Source: JBFLYZ01 sp040756415
GTDB lineage: Bacteria > Bacteroidota > Bacteroidia > JADZBD01
DNA: 64,000 bases
Assembly: GCA_040756415.1 (NCBI GenBank)
Contig: JBFLYZ010000010.1
Location: forward strand, 1 to 64,000
Direction: 5' to 3'
Part shown: in pieces, positions 17,792-27,685 of the stretch
Layout of the letters: each line of letters starts with the position of its first letter
Position numbering within the stretch: position 1 is the stretch's first letter
Position numbers and translations under genes: made by a program
Notes under the pieces: generated by a model
What the model saw: the letters and a program-made list of their open reading frames with translations, nothing else
What the model was told of the DNA's origin: nothing
The model's database searches: none

Positions 17792-20700
17792 TTAAGCTTT
17801 TACCTCTGCTTTCTGCTTCCTGTCGAAATCGATCACGATAGGCGTGGAGATGCAGAGCGATGAATAGGTTCCGATCACGCGCCCGATGAGCAGTGCGAAG
17901 ATGAACCCGCGTATCACTTCGCCACCGAAAATGAAGATGACAATGAGCACGAAGAAGATCGTGAGCGAGGTGTTGATGGTACGGCTCAGCGTGCTGTTCA
18001 GCGCGTAATTGATCAGCGTGCGCTTTTCCTCGCCCTCCATGTCCCGCTTGCCTTTCTCGGCCAGGAACTCGCGTATACGGTCGAACACGATCACCGATTC
18101 GGTCATGGTATAGCCCATCACCGTGAGTATGGCCGCGATAAAGTGCTGGTCGATCTCGAGCGAGAAAGGCAGTAAGCCGTCAAAGATGGTGTAGAACGAA
18201 AGCACGATAAGCACATCGTGGAAGAGGGCGATCACGGCTCCCATGCCGTACTGCCACTTTTTGAAGCGGATAAGGATATAGAAGAACATCACCACGCACG
18301 AGAACAGTACAACCGCGATGGAGCTGTTGCGTATATCGCGCGAGATGGTCTCGCCCACCTTGCTCTGGCTTTCGACCGTAAAGTTGTTGCCCAGCTTCTT
18401 CAGTCCTTCCTCCAGTTTGGCCTCCACCCGCTCGTTCGCGTCTTCCGAACGGTCATCGATCAGGTAGGTGGTCGTGATCTTGAGCGAATTGTCGGTGCCG
18501 TAGGTCTTTACCTCGGGGCGTATGCCGAACGTTTCGTCCAGGGTCTTGATCACCGGCTCGGTAGGTTGCGGGTCTTCGAACTTAACCACAAAGGAGTAGC
18601 CTCCCTTGAAGTCTACGCCCAGTTTAAAGCCCCCGTTCTTGAAATAGAACACGGTGCCCAGGGCGATGATAACGGCCGAAATGAGGTAATACAGCTTACG
18701 CCTGGCTACGAAGTTGATCCTGGTGCCGGTGAAAGCGTTCTCAGTAAGCTTATTTCCGAAGGTGATATTCCTTTCTTTCTTGAGCATGCGCTCGAACACC
18801 AAGCGGGTAATGAAGATGGCGCAGAACAGGGAGCTGAGCACACCGATGATGAGCGTGGTGGCGAAGCCCTGTACGGGACCGGTGCCGTAAGCGAAAAGAA
18901 TGATACCCAGGAGAAGCAGCGTAATGTTGGAGTCGAGGATGGACGACATGGCGTGGCGGAATCCTTCCGATATGGCCAGGCGAATGCCTTTGCCGGCCCG
19001 CAGTTCTTCGCGCACGCGCTCGTAGATAAGGATGTTCGCGTCAACCGACAGGCCAATGGTAAGCACGATGCCCGCTATACCGGGCAGCGTGAGCACAGCG
19101 CCCAGCGAGGAAAGCACGCCCACGATGAAGAATATATTGCAGAGCAGGGCGATGTTGGCTACCCAGCCGGCCTTGCTGTAATAGAAGGCCATGAAGAGCA
19201 GCACCACGAAGAAGGCGATCACGAACGAGAGCAAGCCGGCCTCGATGGACTCCTTACCCAGCGAGGGGCCTACGATCTGCTCTTCCACGATCTTGGCGGG
19301 GGCGGGCAGCCTGCCTGCCGAAAGTATGTTGGCCAGGTCTTCCGCTTCACGGATGGTAAAGTCGCCCGTTATCTGCGAGCGCCCGCCCGAGATCTCGCCC
19401 TGCACAGTGGGCGCGGAATACACCAGGTTGTCGAGCACAATGGCTATGCATCCGCCCGGCTTATCGCCTTTGGGAGCGTTTTCCTTGGTGAGGATCTGCC
19501 ATTTTTTGGCGGCCTCGTCCTTCATGGTCATTTCCACGATGGCGTTACCGCCCTGCTGCTGGTTGAAGGATTTGGTGGCCTCGGTAATGATATCGCCAGA
19601 AAGGGCGGCCTTGCCTTTGGGGTCGGTGACCTTGATGGCATAGAGCTGTAAGATATTGGTGTTCCATTTGGGAGGTTTGTTGCCCCACATAAAGCGCACA
19701 TTGGCCGGGAAGAGCTTCCTCACCTCGGGCAGGTTAAGGTAAGCCATAACCTTACCGGTATCTTTCGGCAGCGCGCTGCCGATAATGGGCCCATCGGCCG
19801 GCTGGTTCTGCTGGTCGATATTGGGGAAGAATACATTATAAAGGAAGGGATTTTCTTCCTGGAACTGTTTGAGGCTGTCCTCGCGGCTCATCACCTTGCC
19901 GGTATCTTTGGCCAGCAGGTCGTTGATGGCCGAATCGTTCTTGGCTGAATCGTTCTTGGCCAGCAGGGTGCTGTCGCTCTTTTTAACGTCCTTGTTCTTC
20001 AGCGAATCGGCATTGGCCGTAACATTCGCTGTGTCTTTGGCGGCAGTATCTTTTGATGTAGGGCTGAGGATATTCTTGAGCACACCGTTCACCTGCCCCA
20101 GGGCGCCCACCAGGTCTTTGTTCTCGAAGGTCTCCCAGAACTCGAGGTTGGCCGTTCCCTGCAGGAGCTTGCGGACCCGCTGCTTGTCGCTGATGCCCGG
20201 CAGCTCGATGAGTATCCTGCCCGATCCGGCCAGCTTCTGGATGGTGGGCTGGGTCACCCCAAAGCGGTCGATACGCGCGCGCAGGGTCTGCTCGGCCGTA
20301 TTGATGCTCTGGTCAACGGTTTTGCGGATATAGGCCAGTACTTCCTCATCCGTACTCTTCATGGTGATATCTTTCTGATCAATGCTGCGGAAGTAATAGG
20401 CCAGGGGATGCTCGGGGTCGATCTTTTTCAGCGCTTCGCCAAACAGGGTGGCGTAATCGCGGTTATCGGTCTTTTCTTTTTCATGCGCCTGTTTGAGGGC
20501 CTCTTTCAGCTTTTCGTCATCGGGGCGGTTGCTCATGGCCCGGATGATATCGGCCACCGATACCTCGAGGGTCACGTTCATGCCACCGCGCAGGTCAAGG
20601 CCCAGGTTGATCTCTTTTTCCTTGCAGTCCTCGTAGGTGAAGCTGGTGATGAAGATGTCGTACACCGGCAGCTTGCGCACCGAGTCGAGGTAGCGGTTTT

Positions 20701-20923
20701 CGCGGTAGGTGATGACCGAATCGATGAAATAGTTCTCTTTCTCCGCATCGCCATTGGCAAATTTCTTGGCCGAGTCCTGGATGAACTTGCCGGAAGCGTA
20801 ATCAACAGCCTGCTGGCGGGCGTCTTTTTCTATGCCGCGCGTGACGAGCGAAAATGAGAGATAAAACAAACAGGCCAGCGCCATTAAAATGGCGAACAGC
20901 CTGATAGCTCCTTTGTTCTGCAT
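17792..20923 (-). CDS. secDF: Protein translocase subunit SecDF (fused)
   Basis: A 1043-residue fusion of SecD and SecF, the RND-type proton-driven partner of SecYEG that pulls preproteins into the periplasm. The SecD half starts with a membrane helix (residues 8-25), followed by the D1 motif GLDLRGGMNVTLEV, the P1 periplasmic domain with ARIDRFGVTQPTIQ, and a five-helix membrane block with LTIGLSVDANILIYERVREE. The SecF half begins near residue 715 and repeats the plan (GVDFKGGYSFVVKF, then GYTMTESVIVFDRIRE). A K/D/S/N-rich low-complexity insertion sits at about residues 288-353 of the SecD periplasmic domain. The upstream promoter has both boxes. Fusion of the two genes is normal in Bacteroidota. 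Confidence 0.97.
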   Translation of the reverse strand: MQNKGAIRLFAILMALACLFYLSFSLVTRGIEKDARQQAVDYASGKFIQDSAKKFANGDAEKENYFIDSVITYRENRYLDSVRKLPVYDIFITSFTYEDCKEKEINLGLDLRGGMNVTLEVSVADIIRAMSNRPDDEKLKEALKQAHEKEKTDNRDYATLFGEALKKIDPEHPLAYYFRSIDQKDITMKSTDEEVLAYIRKTVDQSINTAEQTLRARIDRFGVTQPTIQKLAGSGRILIELPGISDKQRVRKLLQGTANLEFWETFENKDLVGALGQVNGVLKNILSPTSKDTAAKDTANVTANADSLKNKDVKKSDSTLLAKNDSAKNDSAINDLLAKDTGKVMSREDSLKQFQEENPFLYNVFFPNIDQQNQPADGPIIGSALPKDTGKVMAYLNLPEVRKLFPANVRFMWGNKPPKWNTNILQLYAIKVTDPKGKAALSGDIITEATKSFNQQQGGNAIVEMTMKDEAAKKWQILTKENAPKGDKPGGCIAIVLDNLVYSAPTVQGEISGGRSQITGDFTIREAEDLANILSAGRLPAPAKIVEEQIVGPSLGKESIEAGLLSFVIAFFVVLLFMAFYYSKAGWVANIALLCNIFFIVGVLSSLGAVLTLPGIAGIVLTIGLSVDANILIYERVREELRAGKGIRLAISEGFRHAMSSILDSNITLLLLGIILFAYGTGPVQGFATTLIIGVLSSLFCAIFITRLVFERMLKKERNITFGNKLTENAFTGTRINFVARRKLYYLISAVIIALGTVFYFKNGGFKLGVDFKGGYSFVVKFEDPQPTEPVIKTLDETFGIRPEVKTYGTDNSLKITTTYLIDDRSEDANERVEAKLEEGLKKLGNNFTVESQSKVGETISRDIRNSSIAVVLFSCVVMFFYILIRFKKWQYGMGAVIALFHDVLIVLSFYTIFDGLLPFSLEIDQHFIAAILTVMGYTMTESVIVFDRIREFLAEKGKRDMEGEEKRTLINYALNSTLSRTINTSLTIFFVLIVIFIFGGEVIRGFIFALLIGRVIGTYSSLCISTPIVIDFDRKQKAEVKA

Positions 20924-20989
20924 AATACTTTAAATCAATTTGTTATTTAAGTTCCGGGCCGTAAAAAAGCCCTCCTTTTTAAAGGACTG

Positions 20990-21019
20990 CAAACCTACAA
21001 AAATTTGTTGATTGGCAAA
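20990..21019 (-). promoter_or_regulatory. Promoter of secDF
   Basis: On the minus strand: TTTG (21019-21016), an 18-base spacer, then TAGGTTTG (20997-20990). Both boxes match the Bacteroidota consensus. The secDF ATG lies about 65 bases downstream, giving a leader of roughly 60 bases. Confidence 0.65.
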
Positions 21020-21194
21020 GGAGAAATGTTTTGGGGAGAAATAAGCTGTAATTCATCTTTGTTTTATGTAATATACTCGTTAACAATGACTTATGGAAAT
21101 TGGATTTTTCTTTTTTTTGCTATACTTTAGCTAGTCAAACGAAATGCCCTCTGTTAACTTTAAAAGTGGGTTAGAACTATAAACCTGTTACCGT

Positions 21195-21417
21195 ATGAAA
21201 AGAATAGCATTACTCTCTGCTTTTTTGCTAGCACTGAATGCCTGGTCACAGCAAAATGCCGCATTTTGGAGCAATAATGGGTAGAAATGTATATTGTAAA
21301 AAAATGGATTGTGCAGAATGCGAGATTGACCTCACCCGCCTTGCGAAAGGAATATATTGGATTAAAATGGTGGGGCCGGATGATAGGTATAAGGTGCAGA
21401 AATTGATACTTCAATGA
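21195..21417 (+). pseudogene. Remnant of a T9SS cargo gene (both ends kept, middle lost)
   Basis: The 5' piece (21195-21284) encodes a signal peptide, MKRIALLSAFLLALNAWSQQ, and stops after 29 residues. The 3' piece, in another frame and readable from about 21286 to 21417, encodes the end of a T9SS type A sorting domain (CEIDLTRLAKGIYWIKM to the QKLILQ end). Together they look like one exported protein whose body has been deleted, with a frameshift at the joint. The TGA at 21415 overlaps the ATG of the next gene (ATGA), the arrangement expected if the two genes were once translationally coupled. Confidence is in the remnant reading, not in any product. Confidence 0.7.
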
Positions 21418-22580
21418 GAAAAACAATTTTCCTTGTGGTTATCGTTTTACATGGTTTCCTTTGTAAGGGACAGTGGATAACACTTAGTTCTTTTTTAACA
21501 GGTTCACTTACAGCTATAAGTTTTCCGACCAACGATACCGGCTATTTTTGTCAGGATGATGGAATAATTAAGAAAACAACCGATGGAATGTTCTGGAATT
21601 ACGTTGGCCCGCAACTCCCCATCAAATACATTCATTTTCTTTCGAGAGATACGGGTTTTGCTATGGGTGCCGGTGGAATTTTTAAAACTACAAATGGAGG
21701 AGTATCATGGAGCGATGTTTTTGTCGATTCTGTAATGAGAATAACAAGTATTTGCTTCCCTTCTTCTGGCATAGGATACGCTATCGGCATAGATTTGGCC
21801 GCAGATGTTGCGATCTATAAGAGTACTGACATGGGAAATTCCTGGACGCTTATCTCTACCGTATCCATGATTTGGTTTAATGATCCGGACATTGAATTTT
21901 CAGACTCGAATACTGGATATTTTGCGACAAATTGTTATTTGTACAAAACAACTAATGGAGGTTTAAATTGGACGCTCATTTATACTGAACCCAACTTCGG
22001 TGATTTCCGGCAAATTCAGTTCCTCGCCCAAGATACTGGATTTATTGCAGGAGGATATGGTGTATATAGGACGACTAACGGTGGAAGTATATGGAGTCTG
22101 TGTTCATTGTACAGTGCACATGCAATTTCGATGGTGTCAGCTACTTATGGTTTTGCTACAGCCCTAAATGGAGTATACAAGACTTCTAATGGTGGCAATA
22201 CATGGATTTATTCAACTAATGCGTATAATGTCAGTACAGATTGGTTGTCAATTCATTTTCCTAGTAAAAATATAGGTTATGTTTGTGGGGAAAACGGAGA
22301 AATAAAAAAATATCATTTTGGTTTAGGAATAGAAGATGATGCTGGAGAAGTTGATTTACAGATATATCCGAATCCGTCCAATGGGGTTTTTGAAATTAAT
22401 TGCAAGGGCCAGGTAATTCAACAGCTTTGTGTTAGGGATATTTCCGGAAAGGTTATGGTGAATAATAGTTATAATGACCAGGAAATAGAGATCGACCTGA
22501 CCGCTTTAAATGCGGGCATCTATTTTTTGAGCATTCGTCTTGAGGAAGGAAATTTCACCAAAAAGGTCATCATTCAATAA
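21414..22580 (+). CDS. Ycf48-like repeat T9SS surface protein, AT-rich
   Basis: A 388-residue exported protein. After the signal peptide (MRKTIFLVVIVLHGFLCKGQ) it has repeated units of about 45 residues with the pattern DTGF....G.IFKTTNGG.SW, the BNR/Ycf48-type beta-propeller blade. It ends in a T9SS type A sorting domain (IYPNPSNGVFEIN to the KKVIIQ end). Base composition is clearly more AT-rich than the flanking genes, with many A/T-ending codons. The start overlaps the stop of the preceding remnant. It is probably a surface protein; the ligand is unknown. The composition suggests acquisition from a lower-GC relative. Confidence 0.85.
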   Translation: MRKTIFLVVIVLHGFLCKGQWITLSSFLTGSLTAISFPTNDTGYFCQDDGIIKKTTDGMFWNYVGPQLPIKYIHFLSRDTGFAMGAGGIFKTTNGGVSWSDVFVDSVMRITSICFPSSGIGYAIGIDLAADVAIYKSTDMGNSWTLISTVSMIWFNDPDIEFSDSNTGYFATNCYLYKTTNGGLNWTLIYTEPNFGDFRQIQFLAQDTGFIAGGYGVYRTTNGGSIWSLCSLYSAHAISMVSATYGFATALNGVYKTSNGGNTWIYSTNAYNVSTDWLSIHFPSKNIGYVCGENGEIKKYHFGLGIEDDAGEVDLQIYPNPSNGVFEINCKGQVIQQLCVRDISGKVMVNNSYNDQEIEIDLTALNAGIYFLSIRLEEGNFTKKVIIQ

Positions 22581-22645
22581 CTGTTGCTGGTTTTTTGAGT
22601 TTATAAATGACAAAACTCTATAAAGGCCATAGAGGCTCCTAAACA

Positions 22646-24802
22646 TCAACTCCTCGGCAACGACAGGATAAAGCGCGTTCCCTTGTCTTTTTCGCTCTCC
22701 ACCTCTATCTTGCCGCCCAGCCGGTCGACACCGGTCTTGACCAGGTAAAGCCCCAGCCCCGATCCGTGCGATTTTTCGGTGGCACGGAAATACATATCGA
22801 ATATTTTGGGCTGCAGCGAAGCGTCTATGCCTATGCCGTTATCTTCGAATATGGCTTTGATGCCCCTCCCGTTCTCGCATACGGAAATGTGGAAATAAGA
22901 GTCGCTGATGCCGATCTTGCGGTATTTGATCGCGTTCTCGACCATGTTCTGTATGATGGATTCGATGATGATGCGGCTGGAAATAAACGGCCTGCTGAGC
23001 GTTACCTTACGGGTTATCTTAAGCTCCGAAAAGCCTTCATAATGCTCGAACCGCCTGATGACCTCGTCAATGAGGCTGTCGAACCGGATCTCATTGTCGA
23101 AAGCCTTGGTGTCTTTTATGCTCATGCCCTGGGCAAGGCCCACCAGCGTGGCATCGAGCTTCCTGGCCTGGCTTTCGATCAGGAGGTTGTTCCGGATCAT
23201 CTTATCGGGCTCGGGCTCCATTTTATTCAGGTGGGTGAGGCCAATGATGGAGGCCAGCGGCCCGCGAAGGTCGTGCGAGGCCTTATAAATGAATGTGCGC
23301 AGTTCGTTGTTCATCATCTTCAACTGCTCCTCCGCTTTTTTCTCTTCCGTAACATCGTGCACCACCCCGTACATGCCGATCGGCCGGCCCTCGCTGTTGA
23401 ACTCGTACTGGCTGATGGAGTGGACGTACCGTACCGTGCCGTCTTTCCAGACGATACGGTGGTACAGAGAGAAGCGCTCTAAAGTGGTGCGCGACCGCTC
23501 AAATTCCTCGTTTACGTACTGCCGGTCCTCGGGGTGTATGAACTCCATCCATTTTTCAAGCGAATGAACATTGTCCTTGGGCGAGAGGCCATAGATACGG
23601 CAGGCCTCTTCGCTCCAGGTGGCCTTGCCCGTGGCGAACCTCAGCTCCCAGCTTCCGAAATGCGCAATGGCCTGCGCCTCCTTCAGCTTGGCCTGGCTAT
23701 GCAGCAGTTTTTGCTCGCTTCTTTTGAGGCTGTGAATATTGGTTTGTATGCCGATGGAGCCGATCACGTTCCCTTTTCTGTCGAGGTAGGGCGAGCCGCT
23801 CATGATCACCCATATGCGTTTGCCGGTTTTTGTTTTCAGGCGGATCTCGAACTGGCTGGATTTGTAGCGCTGGCGCTCTTCGATGATCGCGGCCATTTTT
23901 TTTCTTTGCTCCTTATCAAGAAAAAGATCCTTGGCCACTTTCCCTTTCAGCTCATGGAATTCGTATTCCATCAAATTGCAGAAGTTTTCGTTGGCGTACA
24001 TGATCTCATCCTTGTTGTTTACGATCACGATCCCTTCGTTCATGGTCTCGATGATGCGGTCCCACTGGTGCTTTGGCGAATAATCGAGCAGGTTTTGCCG
24101 CCTTATCGCTATTGCGGAGGCTAGGGAGAAAACGGTGAAGAGGGAAGTGGTTACCGGGATATTGGCGGTGTCACCGAAAAGGGGAATGGCCACTTCGGCT
24201 ATCAGGCCGCCTGCAATGGGTACGCTCAGGCCGGCAGCCAGGAAAAAGCTCTGCCTTTTGAGTTTGCCCCGCTTCTCGCGCCAGTAATGTGCCCACAGCA
24301 AAGCCAGCATAAGAAGGGCTCCGGCCGATATCCAAACATAGACGATATACGTAACGGGGGTGAGCTCGGGCCGCGTAACCCAGTACCATGTGCCGGAGCG
24401 CTGGATGGTATGGCTGTCAAAATTTTCCACGATCAGCACCATAAAAATGGTGGCAGGGGCGAACAGGAGGGGAAACATCAGGTTCCTTCGGAAATAAGAC
24501 ATCCATCGGGTGTACGACAGGATGAAAGCGAGACCGAAGGGGATGACGAATAAAGTAAAGAGCCCCCCTATCTTATACCACTCCCGGGCTACCTCTGCCG
24601 TGTAGGCCATTTTAGAAAAACCTTCTCCTGCCTGCCAGAAGCAAAGCAGGAACACGAAGGAGGAGAAGCAGATGTTCGTGTAGGATTGCGGAAGAAAGAC
24701 CGACACATACATGAAAATAAAAAGATTGATCAGGGAGGGTATGAGGCACAGTGCGATTATCTCCCATCGTCCCCAGTCGAGATCAAATAGCTGTGTGTGC
24801 AT
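22646..24802 (-). CDS. Membrane PAS-domain sensor histidine kinase
   Basis: A 718-residue protein. The N-terminal ~230 residues form about seven membrane helices of the histidine-kinase sensory (7TM/MASE-like) type. Then come two PAS domains (about 245-365 with NEGIVIVNNKDEIMYAN, and 375-490 with GSWELRFATGKATWSEEA and a PAC-like RIVWKDGTVRYVHS). The HisKA segment has the phospho-acceptor H510 in SHDLRGPLASI, and the HATPase domain shows NMVENAIKYR (N box), EDNGIGID (G1) and GSGLGLYL (G2). It should autophosphorylate in response to a membrane or cytosolic signal. No response regulator gene is adjacent, so the partner is unknown. Confidence 0.92.
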   Translation of the reverse strand: MHTQLFDLDWGRWEIIALCLIPSLINLFIFMYVSVFLPQSYTNICFSSFVFLLCFWQAGEGFSKMAYTAEVAREWYKIGGLFTLFVIPFGLAFILSYTRWMSYFRRNLMFPLLFAPATIFMVLIVENFDSHTIQRSGTWYWVTRPELTPVTYIVYVWISAGALLMLALLWAHYWREKRGKLKRQSFFLAAGLSVPIAGGLIAEVAIPLFGDTANIPVTTSLFTVFSLASAIAIRRQNLLDYSPKHQWDRIIETMNEGIVIVNNKDEIMYANENFCNLMEYEFHELKGKVAKDLFLDKEQRKKMAAIIEERQRYKSSQFEIRLKTKTGKRIWVIMSGSPYLDRKGNVIGSIGIQTNIHSLKRSEQKLLHSQAKLKEAQAIAHFGSWELRFATGKATWSEEACRIYGLSPKDNVHSLEKWMEFIHPEDRQYVNEEFERSRTTLERFSLYHRIVWKDGTVRYVHSISQYEFNSEGRPIGMYGVVHDVTEEKKAEEQLKMMNNELRTFIYKASHDLRGPLASIIGLTHLNKMEPEPDKMIRNNLLIESQARKLDATLVGLAQGMSIKDTKAFDNEIRFDSLIDEVIRRFEHYEGFSELKITRKVTLSRPFISSRIIIESIIQNMVENAIKYRKIGISDSYFHISVCENGRGIKAIFEDNGIGIDASLQPKIFDMYFRATEKSHGSGLGLYLVKTGVDRLGGKIEVESEKDKGTRFILSLPRS

Positions 24803-24933
24803 AAAGACGTATATAGGTTTGGGATGCGGGCAATCAAAGATAAGGCAGCGCAGGCGATATTGCCTAATCGATCCCGGTTTTTTCGATGAACCGGAGGGTG
24901 TCCGCCACGAAATGCCGGATAGCGGAATTTCCT

Positions 24934-24941
24934 TATCTTTG
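24934..24941 (+). promoter_or_regulatory. Candidate -7 element for VCBS-repeat protein
   Basis: TATCTTTG, an exact TAnnTTTG match, ends 33 bases before the ATG at 24975. No convincing -33 box was seen upstream. Confidence 0.4.
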
Positions 24942-24974
24942 TTTATCCCCTCAACGCGCCCGAATTTCTTTCCT

Positions 24975-27224
24975 ATGAAAAGAAAATTACTTCTGGTTTT
25001 TCTTGGCTTGGCGACAACGGCCTCTATGGCCCAGCCCGGTTTCCGCAGAACGGATACCGTACAGGTGGTGGAAAACAGCCAGACCCTGAAAAATCCCTGG
25101 GTGGGCGGTCATAATTTCTGCCAGTTCTCTTCAATAGACCTGAACTTTGACGGGATAAAAGACCTCTTTGTGTTTGACCGTACGGGCAACAAGGTGACCA
25201 CGTATATCAACAACGGAACGCCCAATACGGTTGATTATACCTACGCGCCCCAGTATGAAAAGAAGTTCCCCTCCACCCTGCAGCAATGGGTGCTGCTGGT
25301 GGATTATGATAATGACGGCAAGGAAGATATTTTCACCTACAGCATAGCCGGATTCGCGGTGTACAGGAATACATCCTCGGCAGGCAACCTGCAGTTTACG
25401 CTGGTAACCTGGCAGGCGAAAAGCCTGTACTTCGGTAATAACCTGGTCAACCTGTATGTGAGTGCGGTTGATGTGCCGGCCATAGTGGATATTGATAAGG
25501 ACGGGGATAAGGATGTAGTTACCTTCAGCATTGGCGGCAGCCAGGTGGAGTACCATAAGAACCAGAGCATGGAGACCTATGGCAATGCCGATAGCCTCAA
25601 CTTTAAGCAGATAGCCGGTTGCTTCGGGGAATTTACCGAGAACCCGAGCAATTGCGGCATTAACCTCAACGCCTGCAATGGGCTTGCCGGCAGCGAAGAC
25701 GGAAAAGCCATACAGCCTCCTCCCCAGCCCTTGCACGCAGGTTCCTGCCTGCTTTGCCTGAACATTGATGGCGACAGCGACCAGGATCTCATCCTGGGAG
25801 ACATATCCTGCTGCACCCTGACCATGCTTACCAATGGCGGTGATTCATCCTTCGCCACGATGATAGCCATGGATCCGGTATATCCCAACAATACCGTTTC
25901 GCTGAACCAATACCTGTACCCTTGTCCGTTCTATGTGGATGTGAATAATGACGCTAAGCGGGATATGCTGGTATCGCCCAATGCTCCCAACGTGTCAGAG
26001 AACATTGCCAGCATACAATATTATATGAACACGGGCGCTGATAACGCTGCCCTGTTCAGCTATGTGCAGAGCGATTTTCTGCAGGAAGACATGATAGAAG
26101 TGGGGGAAGGGGCTTATCCCGCATTCTTTGATTTTAACGCTGACGGCCTGACCGACCTGCTTGTCGCTAATTTCAGGTCGCAGTCGGGCCCTACTTCCAT
26201 GACTTGCGGTCCCGGACCTACCGGCTCATCCGTTTATGCTTACCAGAATACAGGAACAGCCAGCGCGCCCAGGTTCCAGCTTGTGAATACGGATTACGCT
26301 TCGCTCAGCACCGTTCTGGGCCCTTTGCGCAACTATTACCTCACCTTCGGTGACGTAGACAATGACGGGGATATGGACATGATATGCGGTGATGAGAACG
26401 GGCAGTTGCATCGTTTCCAGAACACGGCAGGCCCCAGCAACCCCGCGGTATTTACAGTTGTGCAGTCACCGCTCGAAGACGGCTCCAGCATGGTGATCGA
26501 TGTTGGTAATTTCTCTACGCCCCAGCTCTTTGATGTAGACAGGGATAACCTGCTCGACCTGGTGATAGGCGAGCGCGATGGCAACCTGAACTATTATCGC
26601 AATATCGGCACGGCCAACGCCCCGGTGTGGGATTATGTATCGGGCACCTTTGGCAATGTGGATGTGATGCCCGCATGCTGCACCGGCTACAGCGCACCGC
26701 TGATGTTCAATGACAGCGGCACCTACGAGCTGTTCGTTGGCTCGGAGAAAGGCTACCTGTACCATTATAATAATATAGATAACAATCTTACGGGCACCTT
26801 TACGCTTATCGACTCCCTGTTTTCGGGGCCCAATGACGTATGGGAGGGTATACGGGTTGCCGCTGCCATGCAGGATGTGACCAATGACGGGCTGTGGGAC
26901 CTGGTGATGGGCAATTACGGGGGCGGGCTGGCCTTTTATGTTGGCGACCTTACCGTTTCGGCCCAGGAATACGCTCCTGAGCCCGGTTTCAGCCTGTATC
27001 CCAATCCCGCGCAGAACAGCCTGACAATAAAAGTGGCCGATGGCCGTTATGAAAATATGCACCTGGAGATCTGCAATGTGATCGGGGAAACGGTGAAGAC
27101 ATTCGCGCTGGGCGGAACGGCCGGGAATACGGTGGATGTTTCGTCATTGCCTGCCGGTGTGTATGTCTGTGTGCTGCACGCAGACGGAAAACGCTCACAG
27201 CAAAAGATCGTTATACAGAAGTGA
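24975..27224 (+). CDS. FG-GAP/VCBS-repeat T9SS surface protein
   Basis: A 749-residue exported protein: signal peptide ending at SMAQ, then about nine VCBS/FG-GAP repeats with calcium-binding-like loops such as DYDNDGKED, DIDKDGDKD, DVDNDGDMD and DFNADGLTD. A T9SS type A sorting domain closes it (LYPNPAQNSLTIKV to the QKIVIQ end). Repeats of this kind fold into a beta-propeller (integrin-like). The open frame extends upstream to 24711, but ATG 24975 is chosen because it starts the signal peptide. The stop overlaps the GTG of the following small lipoprotein gene (GTGA). Confidence 0.87.
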   Translation: MKRKLLLVFLGLATTASMAQPGFRRTDTVQVVENSQTLKNPWVGGHNFCQFSSIDLNFDGIKDLFVFDRTGNKVTTYINNGTPNTVDYTYAPQYEKKFPSTLQQWVLLVDYDNDGKEDIFTYSIAGFAVYRNTSSAGNLQFTLVTWQAKSLYFGNNLVNLYVSAVDVPAIVDIDKDGDKDVVTFSIGGSQVEYHKNQSMETYGNADSLNFKQIAGCFGEFTENPSNCGINLNACNGLAGSEDGKAIQPPPQPLHAGSCLLCLNIDGDSDQDLILGDISCCTLTMLTNGGDSSFATMIAMDPVYPNNTVSLNQYLYPCPFYVDVNNDAKRDMLVSPNAPNVSENIASIQYYMNTGADNAALFSYVQSDFLQEDMIEVGEGAYPAFFDFNADGLTDLLVANFRSQSGPTSMTCGPGPTGSSVYAYQNTGTASAPRFQLVNTDYASLSTVLGPLRNYYLTFGDVDNDGDMDMICGDENGQLHRFQNTAGPSNPAVFTVVQSPLEDGSSMVIDVGNFSTPQLFDVDRDNLLDLVIGERDGNLNYYRNIGTANAPVWDYVSGTFGNVDVMPACCTGYSAPLMFNDSGTYELFVGSEKGYLYHYNNIDNNLTGTFTLIDSLFSGPNDVWEGIRVAAAMQDVTNDGLWDLVMGNYGGGLAFYVGDLTVSAQEYAPEPGFSLYPNPAQNSLTIKVADGRYENMHLEICNVIGETVKTFALGGTAGNTVDVSSLPAGVYVCVLHADGKRSQQKIVIQK

Positions 27225-27616
27225 TAAAGCGTTTTTTCATACCTGCTCTTATCCTGTTCGCGGTATCCTGCAAAAAAGACGACCCGGGCAAAGGGGGCGG
27301 ACTGGTTCAGGGCGATGCCATCGTGACCGCGCAGGTGATGCATCATTTCCGGGCGCTTCCCAACATTAAGGTGTATATCAAGAAAGGGGCGACCAGCTTC
27401 CCCGGCAGGGATTCTACCCTATATGATTCGTACCAGGTATCTGACCCGGGCGGCTTTGTGCGTTTCGACAAGCTGGCCAACGGGGCGTATTATTTCTATG
27501 CCGAAGGATTTGATGAGGGCGTATGGATGGAGGTATGGGGCTATGTTCCTTTCAATATTGACAACAGGCCGGGCGAGGTGAAGGAATACGATGTTACCAT
27601 ACCGGTGAGCGAGTAA
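27221..27616 (+). CDS. Small lipoprotein of unknown function
   Basis: A 131-residue predicted lipoprotein beginning at a GTG that overlaps the previous stop. The signal sequence ends in a good lipobox (FAVSC, lipidated Cys at residue 17), followed by KKDDPGKGG, a linker typical of Bacteroidota surface lipoproteins. The body (VYIKKGATSFPGRD, GFVRFDKLANGAYYFYAEG) reads like a carboxypeptidase-regulatory or transthyretin-like beta sandwich, but I cannot assign it firmly. Overlap with the VCBS-repeat gene suggests they are made together. Confidence 0.75.
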   Translation: MIKRFFIPALILFAVSCKKDDPGKGGGLVQGDAIVTAQVMHHFRALPNIKVYIKKGATSFPGRDSTLYDSYQVSDPGGFVRFDKLANGAYYFYAEGFDEGVWMEVWGYVPFNIDNRPGEVKEYDVTIPVSE

Positions 27617-27685
27617 TCCCCTGTGTGCCGCGCAATCCTGCCCCGCCACTGATCGTGCTCCCGTGTAAAGAAGCGGAGACCGCTG

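Noticed and set aside
18218..19651. 477-codon open frame antisense to secDF
   Set aside because: Composition (His/Glu/Gly-rich) is that of an antisense shadow in a GC-biased genome, and secDF is intact on the other strand.
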